DNA of 64,000 nucleotides from Sphingobacterium sp. SGG-5 (GTDB lineage Bacteria > Bacteroidota > Bacteroidia > Sphingobacteriales > Sphingobacteriaceae). Positions 37,718-47,120 of the stretch are shown here, piece by piece. Position 1 is the stretch's first letter; each line of letters starts with the position of its first letter. A model generated the notes under the pieces. It was not told the origin of the DNA and did not search any database. It saw only the letters and a program-made list of their open reading frames with translations. The translations under genes and the position numbers were made by a program. The DNA lies in contig NZ_JAAKGO010000006.1 of NCBI RefSeq assembly GCF_011043525.1, positions 248,001 to 312,000 of the forward strand. The letters are read 5' to 3'.

Positions 37718-38335
37718 TCAGACCACTACACAACGTACGGGGTCGCTGTAGTTGGGTGTCGGAATACTGCCGAGATAGGTTACCCGGAACTCGTATTCCT
37801 GCAGGTAGTCCAGATCGGAAATGGCTATTCTCGATTTGGTGCTGAGCACCTTCGTCCACTCGTTGAGACTATCTGCCTTGCGGAATTCAAATTGGTAGAA
37901 TCTCGCCGGACGCCAAGTGTTGACGCGCAGCTGTATCGTATTTGTACCCGGGTGGGTGACCACTGCACGCAGGTCATTAGCCTTGGGCGATATCCCTATG
38001 CTTTCTGTGTGTTCTTTGCTGGGTATAAAACCCGCAGCCAACAGGATATTGGGATCCCCTTTGGCGACAGACTCGACATGTAGGGACAGGTCGTAGAGTA
38101 GTTCTTTTACGACGGTCGCCTGCTGGTTTTTGATGACCACCTGGCGCATGTCTCTAAAAGCGGCTTCCGATAGGGAAGCTGTGTAATCTGCGAGTGCTGT
38201 TTCCAATAGCGTTACTTTCTCTGTGGCGTCCGGGAATAGCGGTGCATTTTCCGTTACTTTTTTAACCACGTTGGAGGCGTACTGAACCAACTTTGCTTCG
38301 GTACCCGTTTTTGATGTTAGTACTGGCTTTGCCAT
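37718..38335 (-). CDS. Hypothetical protein with C-terminal fibronectin type III domain
   Basis: A 205-residue protein without signal peptide. Residues about 1-105 are helical and unfamiliar (AKPVLTSKTGTEAKLVQYAS). Residues about 115-205 form an FN3 fold (LRAVVTHPGTNTIQLRVNTW, YQFEFRKADSLNEWTKVL, LQEYEFRVTYLGS). Similar small FN3 proteins occur singly in Bacteroidota, but I know no function. The upstream region has a -7-like TATATTTG (minus strand, 38381-38388) and an 18-bp perfect inverted repeat over the -33 zone, which suggests control by a dimeric DNA-binding protein. Confidence 0.7.
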   Translation of the reverse strand: MAKPVLTSKTGTEAKLVQYASNVVKKVTENAPLFPDATEKVTLLETALADYTASLSEAAFRDMRQVVIKNQQATVVKELLYDLSLHVESVAKGDPNILLAAGFIPSKEHTESIGISPKANDLRAVVTHPGTNTIQLRVNTWRPARFYQFEFRKADSLNEWTKVLSTKSRIAISDLDYLQEYEFRVTYLGSIPTPNYSDPVRCVVV

Positions 38336-38380
38336 AATAGATAAAATTTAAATTGTTTATAAAAAAATGAATTAACGCCT

Positions 38381-38470
38381 CAAATATAAGGAGGGGGCTT
38401 TCCTACGAGGGGGGCTATTTGGGTCAATTTTGCGTGCAACTCCGTTTTTTTGTGACCCAAATAGCCCCCC
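38381..38470 (-). promoter_or_regulatory. Promoter -7 box with an 18-bp inverted repeat over the -33 zone
   Basis: On the minus strand TATATTTG (38381-38388) matches TAnnTTTG, but no -33 TTG lies at the right distance. Instead the perfect inverted repeat GGGGGGCTATTTGGGTCA / TGACCCAAATAGCCCCCC (38409-38426 and 38453-38470) begins 20 bp upstream of the box. It could be an operator or a long RNA hairpin. It precedes the FN3-protein gene. Confidence 0.5.
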
Positions 38471-38493
38471 TGTCTCGATTTTTGACCCAAAAC

Positions 38494-38913
38494 CGGTGTT
38501 TACAGCTCATGAAGGCTTATTTTTTGGTGAGTGGAGACTCACGGTTATGCATCACTGATGAGCCAAAATACATTACTGTTGACCCATCAGTGATGTGTTT
38601 TGAGGCATCGGTACAGTAAGATGAGGTATTCCATATGACTTTTGGAGCAGCATATCATACGGTTGAGCCAGCATTGATACCTATTGAATGGTGCGTGATA
38701 TATGCGGAGACATCTGTACTGTAGGTTGATCCAGCCGCACTATGTGCTGCGTCTTCCGTGCATACGGTTGGGACAACACACTGTTGGGATCGGACATCCG
38801 TATCACAGGAAGGCTCATCGGTATGGTGGATTGAGTCAGAGTAGATGTGGTTTCGTCTAAAATATAGGACGTATGAGGCAACTGTATGCAGGAATCGGGT
38901 AGCGGTATATACT
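38494..38913. repeat. Degenerate 21-bp tandem repeat array in a gene-free stretch
   Basis: This fills most of the 596-bp gap between the FN3-protein and AraC genes. Read in 21-bp steps on the plus strand, about 20 units share the core KWTGAGSCATCSGTA, for example GTTGACCCATCAGTG at 38578, GTTGAGCCAGCATTG at 38662 and GCGGAGACATCTGTA at 38704. Because the period is 7 codons, the plus frame spells a heptapeptide pattern (V/A)-E/D-x-S-V-x-T: VDPSVMC, FEASVQ, AETSVL, AASSVHT, EGSSVWW, YEATVCR. Stops interrupt it (38617, 38722, 38842) and there is no usable start. It is either a decayed heptad-repeat gene or a noncoding iteron-like array. Confidence 0.65.
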
Positions 38914-38931
38914 TAAGGATGTAAACGTGTC

Positions 38932-39909
38932 TTAAAACAGGCGTTTTAGTTGCATGCTGTCGCGGTATTGCAGTGGGCTGGTCTTAAAACGTTTGGTAAA
39001 AAGACGTTTGAAGTTTTTCGGACAGGCGAAGTTTAAAGAAGCTGCTATGGTTGAGATGGAGGTGTCCGATGTGCGGATGAGTTCCCTGGCTTCCTGAAGC
39101 CGAAACTCGATAATTTGTTCGGTGACCGATAGGGCTTTGTCCTGGAATGATCTTTTTAATGTGCTTTCGCTCACGTATAAGGCTTTGGCAACAGTTTCGG
39201 TATTTGTACGATCATCGTAGAAATTTTCTCGGATGTAATCAAGGGCCTTATAATAGAGCTCGATTTCATGGTCTGTCTTTTCCACAGAATGAGCTTCTAT
39301 TTCCTGGAATACATGTTGAAAAAAGCGGGTGTTCCAGTTTGCCAGCTGGTAGTAGGTACTGAATGGCCGAAACTTAATCTGATGCAGGCTTTCCAGTACG
39401 CGTTTGACTTTGACTTTTAGGGCCACCGTACCAATGATATGATACATACTGTTGTTCGTTGTGGTGTCCAACAATGATTTCAGCTGCGTGTACTCTGCTG
39501 TGAGCTCTTGTAGCATGTGTCCCTCTATGCCCAATAGCATAAACCATGTGCTTTTGTTGGGTAAGAAGATTTTATGATTGTTCGTCTGTGTTTGGTAGCA
39601 CAGCAGTTGATCTGTGGGGACTAATTGCAGGTTGTCCAATGTCACCGAAACTCCCGTACGCATATTGATGAGGAGCCAGAGATAGCTTCCTTGAGCCGTA
39701 ACCTGCATCGATAAATCGGTGGTCAGCTGGGTATCTTTAAATTCAAACCAGCAGAAGTCTTTTCCACTGAAATAGCGGTAGGATAGATCTGTTTCGGGAA
39801 GAAAAGCTAAATAGCCATCGAAGGGTTTGTCATTATTATATGTAGCATCATCATCTGAAAATTGTACAAAACCGGTTTTACTCATGTTCATTGTTGGCTG
39901 TACGGGCAA
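38932..39909 (-). CDS. AraC-family transcriptional regulator
   Basis: A 325-residue protein. The C-terminal ~95 residues are the two-helix-turn-helix AraC domain ([68 protein letters not shown]). The N-terminal ~200 residues are a cupin-like or unfamiliar sensing domain ([17 protein letters not shown]). In-frame ATGs at 39909, 39891 and 39885 are possible starts. Its direction points toward the FN3 and coiled-coil genes, which it may control; the array in between could hold its sites. Effector unknown. Confidence 0.9.
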   Translation of the reverse strand: MPVQPTMNMSKTGFVQFSDDDATYNNDKPFDGYLAFLPETDLSYRYFSGKDFCWFEFKDTQLTTDLSMQVTAQGSYLWLLINMRTGVSVTLDNLQLVPTDQLLCYQTQTNNHKIFLPNKSTWFMLLGIEGHMLQELTAEYTQLKSLLDTTTNNSMYHIIGTVALKVKVKRVLESLHQIKFRPFSTYYQLANWNTRFFQHVFQEIEAHSVEKTDHEIELYYKALDYIRENFYDDRTNTETVAKALYVSESTLKRSFQDKALSVTEQIIEFRLQEARELIRTSDTSISTIAASLNFACPKNFKRLFTKRFKTSPLQYRDSMQLKRLF

Positions 39910-39951
39910 TATAATAAAAATGGGGTCCTTAAAAAAATAATCTGCTTACTG

Positions 39952-39982
39952 TTTGATACTTATAAAAATATTTTTACCTTTG
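39952..39982 (+). promoter_or_regulatory. Bacteroidota-type promoter of the ribosomal cluster
   Basis: TTTG (39952-39955), 19 bp, then TACCTTTG (39975-39982): an exact fit to TTTG-N19-TAnnTTTG. The start site should be near 39990, giving a leader of about 70 nt before rplC that contains a small stem CGAAGC/GCTTCG. Confidence 0.85.
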
Positions 39983-40059
39983 CAATCCCTTATTGGGGAG
40001 AGTATGTCTTGAGCGAAGCCCTACTGCTTCGATGGACTTTAATTAATTTAATTTATAAC

Positions 40060-40677
40060 ATGTCAGGAATTATTGGTAAAAAAGTAGGAATGACCAGCCT
40101 GTTCAACACTGAAGGGAAGAATATCCCTTGCACAGTAATCGAGGCTGGGCCGTGCGTGGTTACGCAGATACGTACGGTAGAAAAGGATGGCTATTCCGCT
40201 GTTCAGCTTGGCTATGATGAGGCCAAAGAAAAGAACACGACAGCTCCTTTAAAAGGACACTTTGCGAAAGCAGGGACTAGTCCTAAGCGTAAACTAGTTG
40301 AGTTCAAGTATTTTGAAGACGAGAAACAACTAGGAGACACTGTAGATGTGACCATCTTTGAGGAAGGCGAGTATGTAGACGTGGTCGGTACTTCCAAAGG
40401 AAAAGGTTTTCAAGGTGTTATGAAGCGTCATGGATTTGGTGGTGTAGGTGGTGCGACTCACGGTCAGCACAACAGGCTACGTGCTCCCGGTTCATTGGGT
40501 GCTGCTTCTTGGCCGTCACGCGTATTCAAAGGAAAGCGCATGGCAGGTCGTACAGGTGGTGACAGAGTAAAAGTTCAGAACCTACAGGTTTTGAAGATCT
40601 ACCCTGAGCAAAACCTTATCGTTGTGAGTGGTTCCATTCCCGGAGCTAAAGGTTCATTTGTAATCGTAGACAAATAG
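40060..40677 (+). CDS. rplC: 50S ribosomal protein L3
   Basis: The ATG at 40060 gives 205 residues starting [20 protein letters not shown], the normal L3 start; an upstream in-frame ATG at 39862 would add junk and cross the promoter, so it is rejected. L3 conserved parts are present ([44 protein letters not shown]). L3 starts 50S assembly near the peptidyl-transferase centre. It is the first gene of the cluster here; rpsJ, usually in front, is missing. Confidence 0.97.
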   Translation: MSGIIGKKVGMTSLFNTEGKNIPCTVIEAGPCVVTQIRTVEKDGYSAVQLGYDEAKEKNTTAPLKGHFAKAGTSPKRKLVEFKYFEDEKQLGDTVDVTIFEEGEYVDVVGTSKGKGFQGVMKRHGFGGVGGATHGQHNRLRAPGSLGAASWPSRVFKGKRMAGRTGGDRVKVQNLQVLKIYPEQNLIVVSGSIPGAKGSFVIVDK

Positions 40678-40682
40678 TAGAG

Positions 40683-41312
40683 ATGGAAGTTAACGTATTA
40701 AATTTGTCAGGAAAAGAAACAGGTGCCAAGGTGCAGCTGCCTGAAGCGGTATTTGGTGTGAAGCCTAACGACCATGCGATTTATTTGGATGTGAAACAAT
40801 ACTTAGCGAACCAACGCCAAGGTACACACAAATCAAAACAACGTAATGAGATCGCCGGATCTACACGTAAATTGCACAAACAAAAAGGTACTGGTGGTGC
40901 TCGTGCGGGCTCTATCAAATCTCCATTGTTCAACGGTGGTGGTCGTGTATTTGGTCCTCAGCCGCGTGACTACAGCTTCAAATTGAATAAGAAATTGAAG
41001 CAATTAGCCCGTAAATCGGCATTGAGCTACAAAGCACAGGAAAATAATGTTTTGGTATTGGACGAAGTCAACTTCGATACGGTCAAAACTAAGAACTATG
41101 TCGCTTTTGTAAACGCCTTAAATGTAGCTGATGAAAAAACCCTATTGGTTTTACCAGCTTACAATAACAATGTTTATTTATCAAGCAGAAATTTAAAGAA
41201 AGCAAAAGTTATCGCAGCTTCAGATTTGAACACATACGATGTGTTGAATGCAACGAAGCTTTTGTTGACCGCAGATTCTGTTAAAACTTTGGAGGAAGCA
41301 TTCGCTAAGTAA
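40683..41312 (+). CDS. rplD: 50S ribosomal protein L4
   Basis: A 209-residue L4, 5 bp after rplC. Conserved loop [20 protein letters not shown] and [19 protein letters not shown] are visible; this loop reaches into the peptide exit tunnel and binds 23S rRNA. In other bacteria L4 represses its own S10 operon; no such site could be proved here. Confidence 0.97.
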   Translation: MEVNVLNLSGKETGAKVQLPEAVFGVKPNDHAIYLDVKQYLANQRQGTHKSKQRNEIAGSTRKLHKQKGTGGARAGSIKSPLFNGGGRVFGPQPRDYSFKLNKKLKQLARKSALSYKAQENNVLVLDEVNFDTVKTKNYVAFVNALNVADEKTLLVLPAYNNNVYLSSRNLKKAKVIAASDLNTYDVLNATKLLLTADSVKTLEEAFAK

Positions 41313-41313
41313 T

Positions 41314-41604
41314 ATGGAAATTATCAAAAAACCTATCCTGACTGAGAAAGCTTCATTGTTGACGGAAAAATTGAACCGTTACGCTTTCAAAGTAGATCAT
41401 AGAGCAAACAAGATTCAGATCAAACAAGCTGTAGAAGAGATGTTCGGTGTAACGGTACTTGCAGTGAATACTGCGGTAGTAGCCGGTAAAGCGAAAAGCC
41501 GTTATACAAAAGCTGGTTTTGTATCTGGCCGGGCTCCTAAGTATAAGAAAGCCGTCATCACGATTAAAGACGGTGAAACTATTGACTTTTACAGTGTTAT
41601 ATAA
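41314..41604 (+). CDS. rplW: 50S ribosomal protein L23
   Basis: A 96-residue L23 starting one base after the rplD stop. Typical segments: [40 protein letters not shown]23 sits at the tunnel exit and docks trigger factor and SRP. Normal length, translationally coupled to rplD. Confidence 0.96.
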   Translation: MEIIKKPILTEKASLLTEKLNRYAFKVDHRANKIQIKQAVEEMFGVTVLAVNTAVVAGKAKSRYTKAGFVSGRAPKYKKAVITIKDGETIDFYSVI

Positions 41605-41609
41605 TAAAA

Positions 41610-42437
41610 ATGGCAGTTAAAAGATTCAAACCGGTAACCCCTGGTACTCGTTTTAGAGTAGGTGCTGACTATTCAGACGTTACAACTAACGTTCCTGAGA
41701 AATCATTAGTCGTAGGCATTAACAAGAAATCAGGTGGTCGTAATAAGTCCGGTAAAATGACTATGCGTTATATCGGTGGAGGACATAAGAAAGTATACCG
41801 ATTAATAGATTTCAAACGCGATAAAAAAGATGTCCCCGCAAAAGTAGCAACGATTGAATATGATCCAAACCGTACTGCACGTATTGCATTATTGCATTAT
41901 GCTGACGGTGAGAAACGTTATATCATCGCGCCTGCCGGCTTGACAGTAGGTCAGACGGTGGTAGCTGGTGATCACGTTGCTCCTGAAGTAGGTAATACGT
42001 TGCCTTTGGCAAATATTCCATTGGGTTCTATTATTCACAATATTGAGCTCAATCCTGGTCAAGGCGGTTCTATCGCTCGTTCAGCCGGTACCTATGCGCA
42101 GTTATCTGCACGTGATGGTAAGTATGCTATTATTAAGCTACCTTCCGGTGAAACACGGATGATCCTGTTGACTTGTGTAGCGACTATCGGTTCGGTATCG
42201 AATGCAGAGAAAGCGAACCAGGTATTAGGTAAAGCAGGTCGTAAACGCCACTTGGGTCGTCGACCACGTGTACGTGGTGTAGCGATGAACCCGGTCGATC
42301 ACCCTATGGGTGGTGGGGAAGGCCGTACTTCGGGAGGTCACCCGCGTTCACGTACAGGTGTGTTAGCTAAAGGCTTTAAAACACGTGAAAAGAAAAAAAT
42401 ATCGAATCGTTACATCATTGAAAGAAGGAAAAAATAA
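41610..42437 (+). CDS. rplB: 50S ribosomal protein L2
   Basis: A 275-residue L2 with the family marks [20 protein letters not shown], the RNA-binding part [20 protein letters not shown] and the C-terminal [20 protein letters not shown], which includes the conserved His near the peptidyl-transferase centre. Its last base is the first of rpsS, so translation is coupled. Confidence 0.98.
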   Translation: MAVKRFKPVTPGTRFRVGADYSDVTTNVPEKSLVVGINKKSGGRNKSGKMTMRYIGGGHKKVYRLIDFKRDKKDVPAKVATIEYDPNRTARIALLHYADGEKRYIIAPAGLTVGQTVVAGDHVAPEVGNTLPLANIPLGSIIHNIELNPGQGGSIARSAGTYAQLSARDGKYAIIKLPSGETRMILLTCVATIGSVSNAEKANQVLGKAGRKRHLGRRPRVRGVAMNPVDHPMGGGEGRTSGGHPRSRTGVLAKGFKTREKKKISNRYIIERRKK

Positions 42438-42703
42438 TGGCTCGTTCAATTAAAAAAGGTCCTTATATCGATCACAACTTAGAAAGAAAAGTTCTTTCTC
42501 AGAATGAAACCAATAAAAAGTCGGTTATTAAGACATGGTCTCGCAGATCAATGATTTCACCTGATTTTGTTGGCCATACCTTCGCAGTGCACAATGGGAA
42601 TAAATTTATCCCCGTTTATGTAACAGAGAATATGGTTGGTCACAAGCTTGGTGAGTTTGCGCCTACGCGTACATTCAGAGGCCACGCAGAAAAGAAAAAA
42701 TAA
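42437..42703 (+). CDS. rpsS: 30S ribosomal protein S19
   Basis: An 88-residue S19 overlapping the rplB stop by one base (TAATG). Conserved [34 protein letters not shown] and [18 protein letters not shown] are present. S19 forms the head of the 30S with S13. Confidence 0.97.
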   Translation: MARSIKKGPYIDHNLERKVLSQNETNKKSVIKTWSRRSMISPDFVGHTFAVHNGNKFIPVYVTENMVGHKLGEFAPTRTFRGHAEKKK

Positions 42704-42709
42704 TAGGTA

Positions 42710-43141
42710 ATGGAAGCAACAAAAAAACTCAAAAAGTCTGTCTTAATCAGGCAGCGTAAAGAGCAGGAAAAAGCTCAGGTAGGAGGAGCTTCTACTGCCA
42801 AATTATTGAACTGTCCTACTTCGCCTCGCAAGATGCGTTTGGTAGTGGATCTTATCCGTGGCGAAAAGGTAGAAACAGCTTTATATATTCTGAAGCATTC
42901 AGGTAAAGAGGCTGCAGCTCGCGTAGAAAAATTATTATTATCAGCGATCAAAAACTGGGAGGCTCATAATGAAGGAGCTTCACTGGAAGATAGTGCTTTG
43001 TTTGTTAAAGAAGTACAAGTAGGTGGTGGTCGTCAATTGAAAAGATTGCGCCCTGCCCCACAAGGACGTGGATACCGTATCCGCAAGCGTTCGAACCACG
43101 TGACGTTGGTAGTAGATAGTTTAAATAACGTTAACAACTAA
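42710..43141 (+). CDS. rplV: 50S ribosomal protein L22
   Basis: A 143-residue L22 with a basic N-terminal extension of about 25 residues ahead of the core, which begins [20 protein letters not shown]. The tunnel loop [20 protein letters not shown] is intact; changes in this loop confer macrolide resistance elsewhere, and none is apparent here. Confidence 0.96.
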   Translation: MEATKKLKKSVLIRQRKEQEKAQVGGASTAKLLNCPTSPRKMRLVVDLIRGEKVETALYILKHSGKEAAARVEKLLLSAIKNWEAHNEGASLEDSALFVKEVQVGGGRQLKRLRPAPQGRGYRIRKRSNHVTLVVDSLNNVNN

Positions 43142-43154
43142 TTTATAAGTAAGA

Positions 43155-43937
43155 ATGGGACAAAAAGCAAATCCAATAGGTAGCAGGTTAGGAATCATCA
43201 AAGGATGGGATTCTAACTGGTTCGGCGGAAAGAACTATTCCGATAAATTAGTTGAGGACGAAAAAATTAGAAAATATCTTTCTGTACGTATTGCTAAAGG
43301 TGGTGTAGCGAAAGTTGTTATTGAGCGGACCTTGAAACGTATCACGGTAACCATCCATACAGCCCGTCCGGGTATTGTGATCGGTAAAGGTGGACAGGAA
43401 GTGGACAAGATCAAGGAAGAGTTGAAGAAGTTGACGAAGAAAGACGTTCAAATCAATATCTTCGAGATCAAACGTCCTGAACTGGATGCTAAGCTGGTTG
43501 CAGAAGGTGTCGCTAAGCAATTGGAAGCACGTATTTCTTTCCGTCGAGCGATGAAAACGTCTATCGCGTCGACCATGCGTATGGGTGCTGAAGGTATCAA
43601 AATCATGTGCGCAGGCCGTTTAGGTGGTGCGGAAATGGCACGTACGGAGCAGTACAAAGAAGGAAGAATTCCTTTGCATACTTTCCGTGCCGACATCGAT
43701 TATGCATTGGCGGAAGCGTTAACCACATATGGTAAGATAGGTGTTAAAGTTTGGATATGTAAAGGCGAAGTTTACGGTAAACGTGATTTGTCTCCAAATA
43801 TCGGACAGACTTCCAATACGAAGTCACGTGGCGGACACGAAGGCGGCGGCGATCGTCGTGACAATCGTGGCGGCCGTGGTGGTCGTCGTGACAATGCCAA
43901 CCGTGGTGGTGGTCATCGTGGTGCAAAGAAAGATTAA
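43155..43937 (+). CDS. rpsC: 30S ribosomal protein S3 with Gly/Arg/Asp-rich tail
   Basis: A 260-residue S3. The KH domain ([20 protein letters not shown]) and the C-terminal domain ([20 protein letters not shown]) are normal. The last ~45 residues are a low-complexity tail of Gly, Arg, Asp, Asn and His (repeats of the GGRGGRRDN type), longer than in most bacteria. S3 lines the mRNA entry site; the tail probably binds RNA. Confidence 0.97.
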   Translation: MGQKANPIGSRLGIIKGWDSNWFGGKNYSDKLVEDEKIRKYLSVRIAKGGVAKVVIERTLKRITVTIHTARPGIVIGKGGQEVDKIKEELKKLTKKDVQINIFEIKRPELDAKLVAEGVAKQLEARISFRRAMKTSIASTMRMGAEGIKIMCAGRLGGAEMARTEQYKEGRIPLHTFRADIDYALAEALTTYGKIGVKVWICKGEVYGKRDLSPNIGQTSNTKSRGGHEGGGDRRDNRGGRGGRRDNANRGGGHRGAKKD

Positions 43938-43961
43938 TTAATAACAAGATTTGAGAATTGT

Positions 43962-43978
43962 TCCCGATCATATCGGGA
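43962..43978 (+). other. Stem-loop in the rpsC-rplP spacer
   Basis: TCCCGAT (43962-43968), loop CAT, ATCGGGA (43972-43978), then TTAAAAAC. A compact hairpin in the 60-bp spacer; it may tune expression of rplP or stabilise the mRNA, and the A-rich follow-up makes full termination unlikely. Confidence 0.6.
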
Positions 43979-43997
43979 TTAAAAACAAAATACGAAC

Positions 43998-44420
43998 ATG
44001 TTACAGCCAAAAAGAACAAAGTTCAGAAAGATGCAGAAAGGCCGTATGAAAGGTAACGCTACACGTGGTGCAGAGTTGGCCTTTGGTTCTTTCGGTATCA
44101 AATCAATGGAAGAAGCATGGATCACTAGCCGCCAGATCGAGGCTGCTCGTATCGCCGTAACACGTTTTATGAAACGTGAAGGACAGGTATGGATCCGCAT
44201 CTTCCCGGACAAACCGGTGACGAAAAAGCCTGCTGAAGTACGTATGGGTAAGGGTAAAGGAGCCCCAGAATATTGGGTTGCTGTGGTACGCCCTGGCCGT
44301 ATGTTATTTGAAGCGGAAGGGGTACCTTTAGAAGTAGCTAAAGAAGCCTTGCGCCTTGCAGCACAAAAATTGCCGGTTCAGACTAAGTTTGTTATACGTA
44401 GAGATTACGTAGAAGCATAA
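43998..44420 (+). CDS. rplP: 50S ribosomal protein L16
   Basis: A 140-residue L16: [61 protein letters not shown]16 organises the A site of the 50S. Normal length; the start is supported by the family's usual first residues. Confidence 0.97.
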   Translation: MLQPKRTKFRKMQKGRMKGNATRGAELAFGSFGIKSMEEAWITSRQIEAARIAVTRFMKREGQVWIRIFPDKPVTKKPAEVRMGKGKGAPEYWVAVVRPGRMLFEAEGVPLEVAKEALRLAAQKLPVQTKFVIRRDYVEA

Positions 44421-44514
44421 AAATGTTGGTAATGTCAGTATACCGAGCCTTGTGGCCGTTACCCGCAAGGCTTCGATAAGTTATATTGATAACCCGACCC
44501 AATACTGAAATAAG
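44421..44514 (+). other. Structured 94-bp spacer between rplP and rpmC
   Basis: Contains GCCTTG/CAAGGC arms with flanking CGA/TCG, and the outer pair TCAGTAT/ATACTGA, so the whole spacer could fold into one nested hairpin. There is no T-run. A processing or translational control site is possible; no known ribosomal-protein leader family was recognised. Confidence 0.45.
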
Positions 44515-44733
44515 ATGAAATATTCAGAAATCGTAGAATTAACAACAGAAGATTTAGCAGTTAAGCTAGCAGAAGAGAAAGCTGCGCTAAACAAGTTAAA
44601 ATTTGCACATGCTGTTTCCGCTATTGAGAACCCTAATGTTCTTCGCGCAGCGCGTCAGGCTATCGCTCGTATCTCCACGGAGTTGTCGAAGCGGAAAAAT
44701 GCCGGTCAATCCGAAACAGCCGCTGAGGCATAA
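44515..44733 (+). CDS. rpmC: 50S ribosomal protein L29
   Basis: A 72-residue L29: MKYSEIVELTTEDLAVKLAE, LNKLKFAHAVSAIENPNVLR and a short Ala/Glu tail. Two-helix protein near the tunnel exit. Normal place before rpsQ. Confidence 0.95.
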   Translation: MKYSEIVELTTEDLAVKLAEEKAALNKLKFAHAVSAIENPNVLRAARQAIARISTELSKRKNAGQSETAAEA

Positions 44734-44746
44734 AATTTAAGTCGAA

Positions 44747-45001
44747 ATGGAAAGAAATTTAAGAAAAACAAGAATCGGCTTAGTAGTTAGCAACAAAATG
44801 AACAAGTCCATTGTGGTGGCTGTAGAGCGTAAAGTGAAGCACCCTATCTATGGTAAGTTCGTTAAAAAAACTACTAAATTTAAGGCTCATGACGAAGAAA
44901 ATACCTGCGGTATCGGCGATACGGTATTAATCATGGAAACGCGTCCGCTGAGTAAGACAAAGAATTGGAGATTAGTTGAAATTTTAGAAAGGGCTAAATA
45001 A
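44747..45001 (+). CDS. rpsQ: 30S ribosomal protein S17
   Basis: An 84-residue S17: [62 protein letters not shown]-fold primary binder of 16S rRNA. Ends one base before the rplN start. Confidence 0.97.
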   Translation: MERNLRKTRIGLVVSNKMNKSIVVAVERKVKHPIYGKFVKKTTKFKAHDEENTCGIGDTVLIMETRPLSKTKNWRLVEILERAK

Positions 45002-45002
45002 C

Positions 45003-45371
45003 ATGGTACAACAGGAATCTAGATTAAATGTGGCCGACAATTCGGGAGCTAAAGAGGTTTTAGTTATCCGTGTATTGGGCGGTACGCGCAAGCGTTATGC
45101 ATCTATCGGTGATAAAGTTGTTGTTACCGTGAAGAGTGCCTTGCCTTCAGGAAACGTGAAGAAAGGATCCGTTTCTAAAGCAGTCGTCGTTCGTACGAAG
45201 AAAGAAATTCGTCGTAAAGATGGGTCTTATATTCGTTTTGACGACAATGCTGCAGTATTATTAAATAACAACGATGAGCCGCGGGGCACACGGATTTTCG
45301 GGCCGGTTGCGCGTGAATTACGTGAGAAGCAGTTCATGAAGATTGTATCATTAGCACCGGAGGTTTTATAA
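45003..45371 (+). CDS. rplN: 50S ribosomal protein L14
   Basis: A 122-residue L14: [40 protein letters not shown] and [20 protein letters not shown]. Contacts 16S rRNA in an intersubunit bridge. Full length, 1-bp spacing to rpsQ. Confidence 0.98.
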   Translation: MVQQESRLNVADNSGAKEVLVIRVLGGTRKRYASIGDKVVVTVKSALPSGNVKKGSVSKAVVVRTKKEIRRKDGSYIRFDDNAAVLLNNNDEPRGTRIFGPVARELREKQFMKIVSLAPEVL

Positions 45372-45373
45372 TT

Positions 45374-45715
45374 ATGGCACAGAAAACAAAAACAACTCAC
45401 AAAATCAAAATCAAGAAAGGTGATTTAGTGAAAGTTATCGCTGGTAACGCTAAAGGTGTTCAAGGAAAAGTATTAGAAGTCTTAGTGGATGCTAACAGAG
45501 CGGTTGTTGAAGGCGCTAACAAAGTAAAGAAACACACGAAACCCAGTGCGGCAAATCCAAACGGTGGTATCATCGAGAAGGAAGCGGCTATCCATATTTC
45601 AAATATAGCGTTAGTTGATCCTAAAACTGGAAAACCTACACGTGTGGGTCGCAGAGTGAATGCAGACGGGAAAATAGTTCGTTACGCTAAAAAATCAGGG
45701 GAGGAAATTAAATAA
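45374..45715 (+). CDS. rplX: 50S ribosomal protein L24
   Basis: A 113-residue L24 with the KOW motif ([20 protein letters not shown]) and [20 protein letters not shown]. It nucleates 50S assembly. Its TAA shares one base with the ATG of rplE (TAATG). Confidence 0.97.
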   Translation: MAQKTKTTHKIKIKKGDLVKVIAGNAKGVQGKVLEVLVDANRAVVEGANKVKKHTKPSAANPNGGIIEKEAAIHISNIALVDPKTGKPTRVGRRVNADGKIVRYAKKSGEEIK

Positions 45716-46284
45716 TGGCTTACGCACCAAGATTGAAAGCGAAATATGCGGAGGAGATCCGTACAGCGCTTAAAGAAAAATTTCAGTATAAAAGCATTAT
45801 GCAGGTTCCGAAGCTGGAGAAGATCGTTGTATCTCAAGGTATAGGAGCGGCTACTGCAGATAAAAAATTGATTGATAATGCTATCGGTGAATTGACGTTG
45901 ATCACTGGTCAACAGGCTGTTCCTACGAAGTCAAAGAAGGATATTTCAAACTTTAAACTTCGTAAAGGAATGCCGATCGGCGCTCGGGTAACACTACGTG
46001 ATAATAACATGTATGAGTTTTTAGATCGTTTGATTGCCGTATCTTTGCCTCGTATACGTGACTTCCGTGGTATCAATGATAAAGGTTTTGACGGAAGAGG
46101 TAACTACAATTTGGGTATCACGGAACAGATCATCTTCCCTGAAATCAATATTGACAAGATCAATAAGATACAAGGTATGGATATTACGTTTGTGACCTCG
46201 GCTAAAAACGATATCGAAGCGTTAGAATTGTTAAAGCAATTCGGTTTACCATTTAAAAATCAAAATACGAGCAACAATGGCTAA
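45715..46284 (+). CDS. rplE: 50S ribosomal protein L5
   Basis: A 189-residue L5: [60 protein letters not shown]. Binds 5S rRNA. Overlaps rpsN by 8 bp, so translation is coupled. Confidence 0.97.
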   Translation: MAYAPRLKAKYAEEIRTALKEKFQYKSIMQVPKLEKIVVSQGIGAATADKKLIDNAIGELTLITGQQAVPTKSKKDISNFKLRKGMPIGARVTLRDNNMYEFLDRLIAVSLPRIRDFRGINDKGFDGRGNYNLGITEQIIFPEINIDKINKIQGMDITFVTSAKNDIEALELLKQFGLPFKNQNTSNNG

Positions 46285-46546
46285 AGAAGGATTAAAAGCA
46301 CGCGAATTAAAGCGCCAACGGTTGGTAGCTAAATATGCAGCAAAACGTGCAGCGTTGAAAGAAGCTGGCGATTATGTAGCATTAGACAAATTACCAAAAA
46401 ATGCTTCGCCTGTACGGTTGCACAACCGTTGTAAACTTACAGGTCGTCCGAAAGGATATATGCGTCAATTCGGTATCTCTCGTGTGACATTCCGTGAGAT
46501 GGCATTAGAGGGAAAAATTCCGGGAGTGAGAAAAGCTTCTTGGTAA
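46277..46546 (+). CDS. rpsN: 30S ribosomal protein S14, long zinc-independent form
   Basis: An 89-residue S14: [40 protein letters not shown]. It has only one Cys and no CxxC pairs, so it is the long C-minus form that needs no zinc. Its start lies inside the end of rplE. Confidence 0.96.
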   Translation: MAKEGLKARELKRQRLVAKYAAKRAALKEAGDYVALDKLPKNASPVRLHNRCKLTGRPKGYMRQFGISRVTFREMALEGKIPGVRKASW

Positions 46547-46569
46547 TTTAAAAAAAATATTTACTTTTG
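46540..46569 (+). promoter_or_regulatory. Possible internal promoter before rpsH
   Basis: TTG (46540-46542), 19 bp, TACTTTTG (46562-46569) fits TTG-N19-TAnnTTTG. It sits directly before the terminator-like hairpin at 46570, so the transcript would begin inside that hairpin's left arm. It could restart transcription after the terminator, or be chance. Confidence 0.5.
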
Positions 46570-46605
46570 CCCGGATAAACCTATATCAGGTTTATCGGGT
46601 TTTTT
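46570..46605 (+). terminator. Rho-independent terminator or attenuator inside the spc region
   Basis: CCCGGATAAACCT (46570-46582) pairs with AGGTTTATCGGG (46588-46599) with one bulged G, followed by TTTTTT (46600-46605). It is the strongest intrinsic terminator within the cluster, located between rpsN and rpsH, and splits it into two transcription units or tunes downstream expression. Confidence 0.85.
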
Positions 46606-46698
46606 CGTTGAAGTAAGTATACGCAAAATTTTATGAACCGATAATAGGTCCAAGGCTTTGGTCAGTCTGAGAAACCGTTATCACAATTTAAATACATA

Positions 46699-47097
46699 AT
46701 GAATACAGATCCAATAGCGGATTACCTTACACGAGTAAGGAATGCCATTAAGGCCAACCACAGGGTTGTTGAAATTCCTGCATCGAACCTGAAGAAAGAA
46801 ATTACTAAAGTTCTTTTCGATAAGGGTTACATTGCTAATTACAAATTTGTTGAAGAGGGCCCTCAAGGGTCTATCAAGATTGCATTGAAGTACAATCCCA
46901 TTAGCAAAATTCCGGCTATTCGCACCTTGACACGTGTGAGTAAACCTGGGTTAAGAAAGTATGCAGGTGTTGACGACTTGCCTCGCGTTTTGAATGGTTT
47001 GGGTATCGCTATCTTGTCTACATCGAAAGGTGTTATGACAGATAAAGAAGCTCGCTTACAAAATGTGGGTGGTGAGGTTTTATGTTACGTTTATTAA
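46699..47097 (+). CDS. rpsH: 30S ribosomal protein S8
   Basis: A 132-residue S8: [40 protein letters not shown] and [20 protein letters not shown]. Central 16S binder and, in Escherichia coli, repressor of the spc operon. It is preceded by a 152-bp leader with a terminator and possible promoter. Confidence 0.98.
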   Translation: MNTDPIADYLTRVRNAIKANHRVVEIPASNLKKEITKVLFDKGYIANYKFVEEGPQGSIKIALKYNPISKIPAIRTLTRVSKPGLRKYAGVDDLPRVLNGLGIAILSTSKGVMTDKEARLQNVGGEVLCYVY

Positions 47098-47120
47098 TCT
47101 AAGGAAAACACACAAAGAAG

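Noticed and set aside
38419..38619. A 66-codon open frame on the plus strand in the gene-free gap
   Set aside because: It begins inside the inverted repeat and runs into the degenerate 21-bp array; it has no family resemblance and ends at a stop within the array.
38494..38913. CRISPR array
   Set aside because: Units are contiguous 21-bp degenerate copies without unique spacers, and no cas gene is near.
39862..40059. Upstream in-frame ATG as start of rplC
   Set aside because: It would translate through the promoter and leader; L3 proteins start with the residues encoded from 40060.
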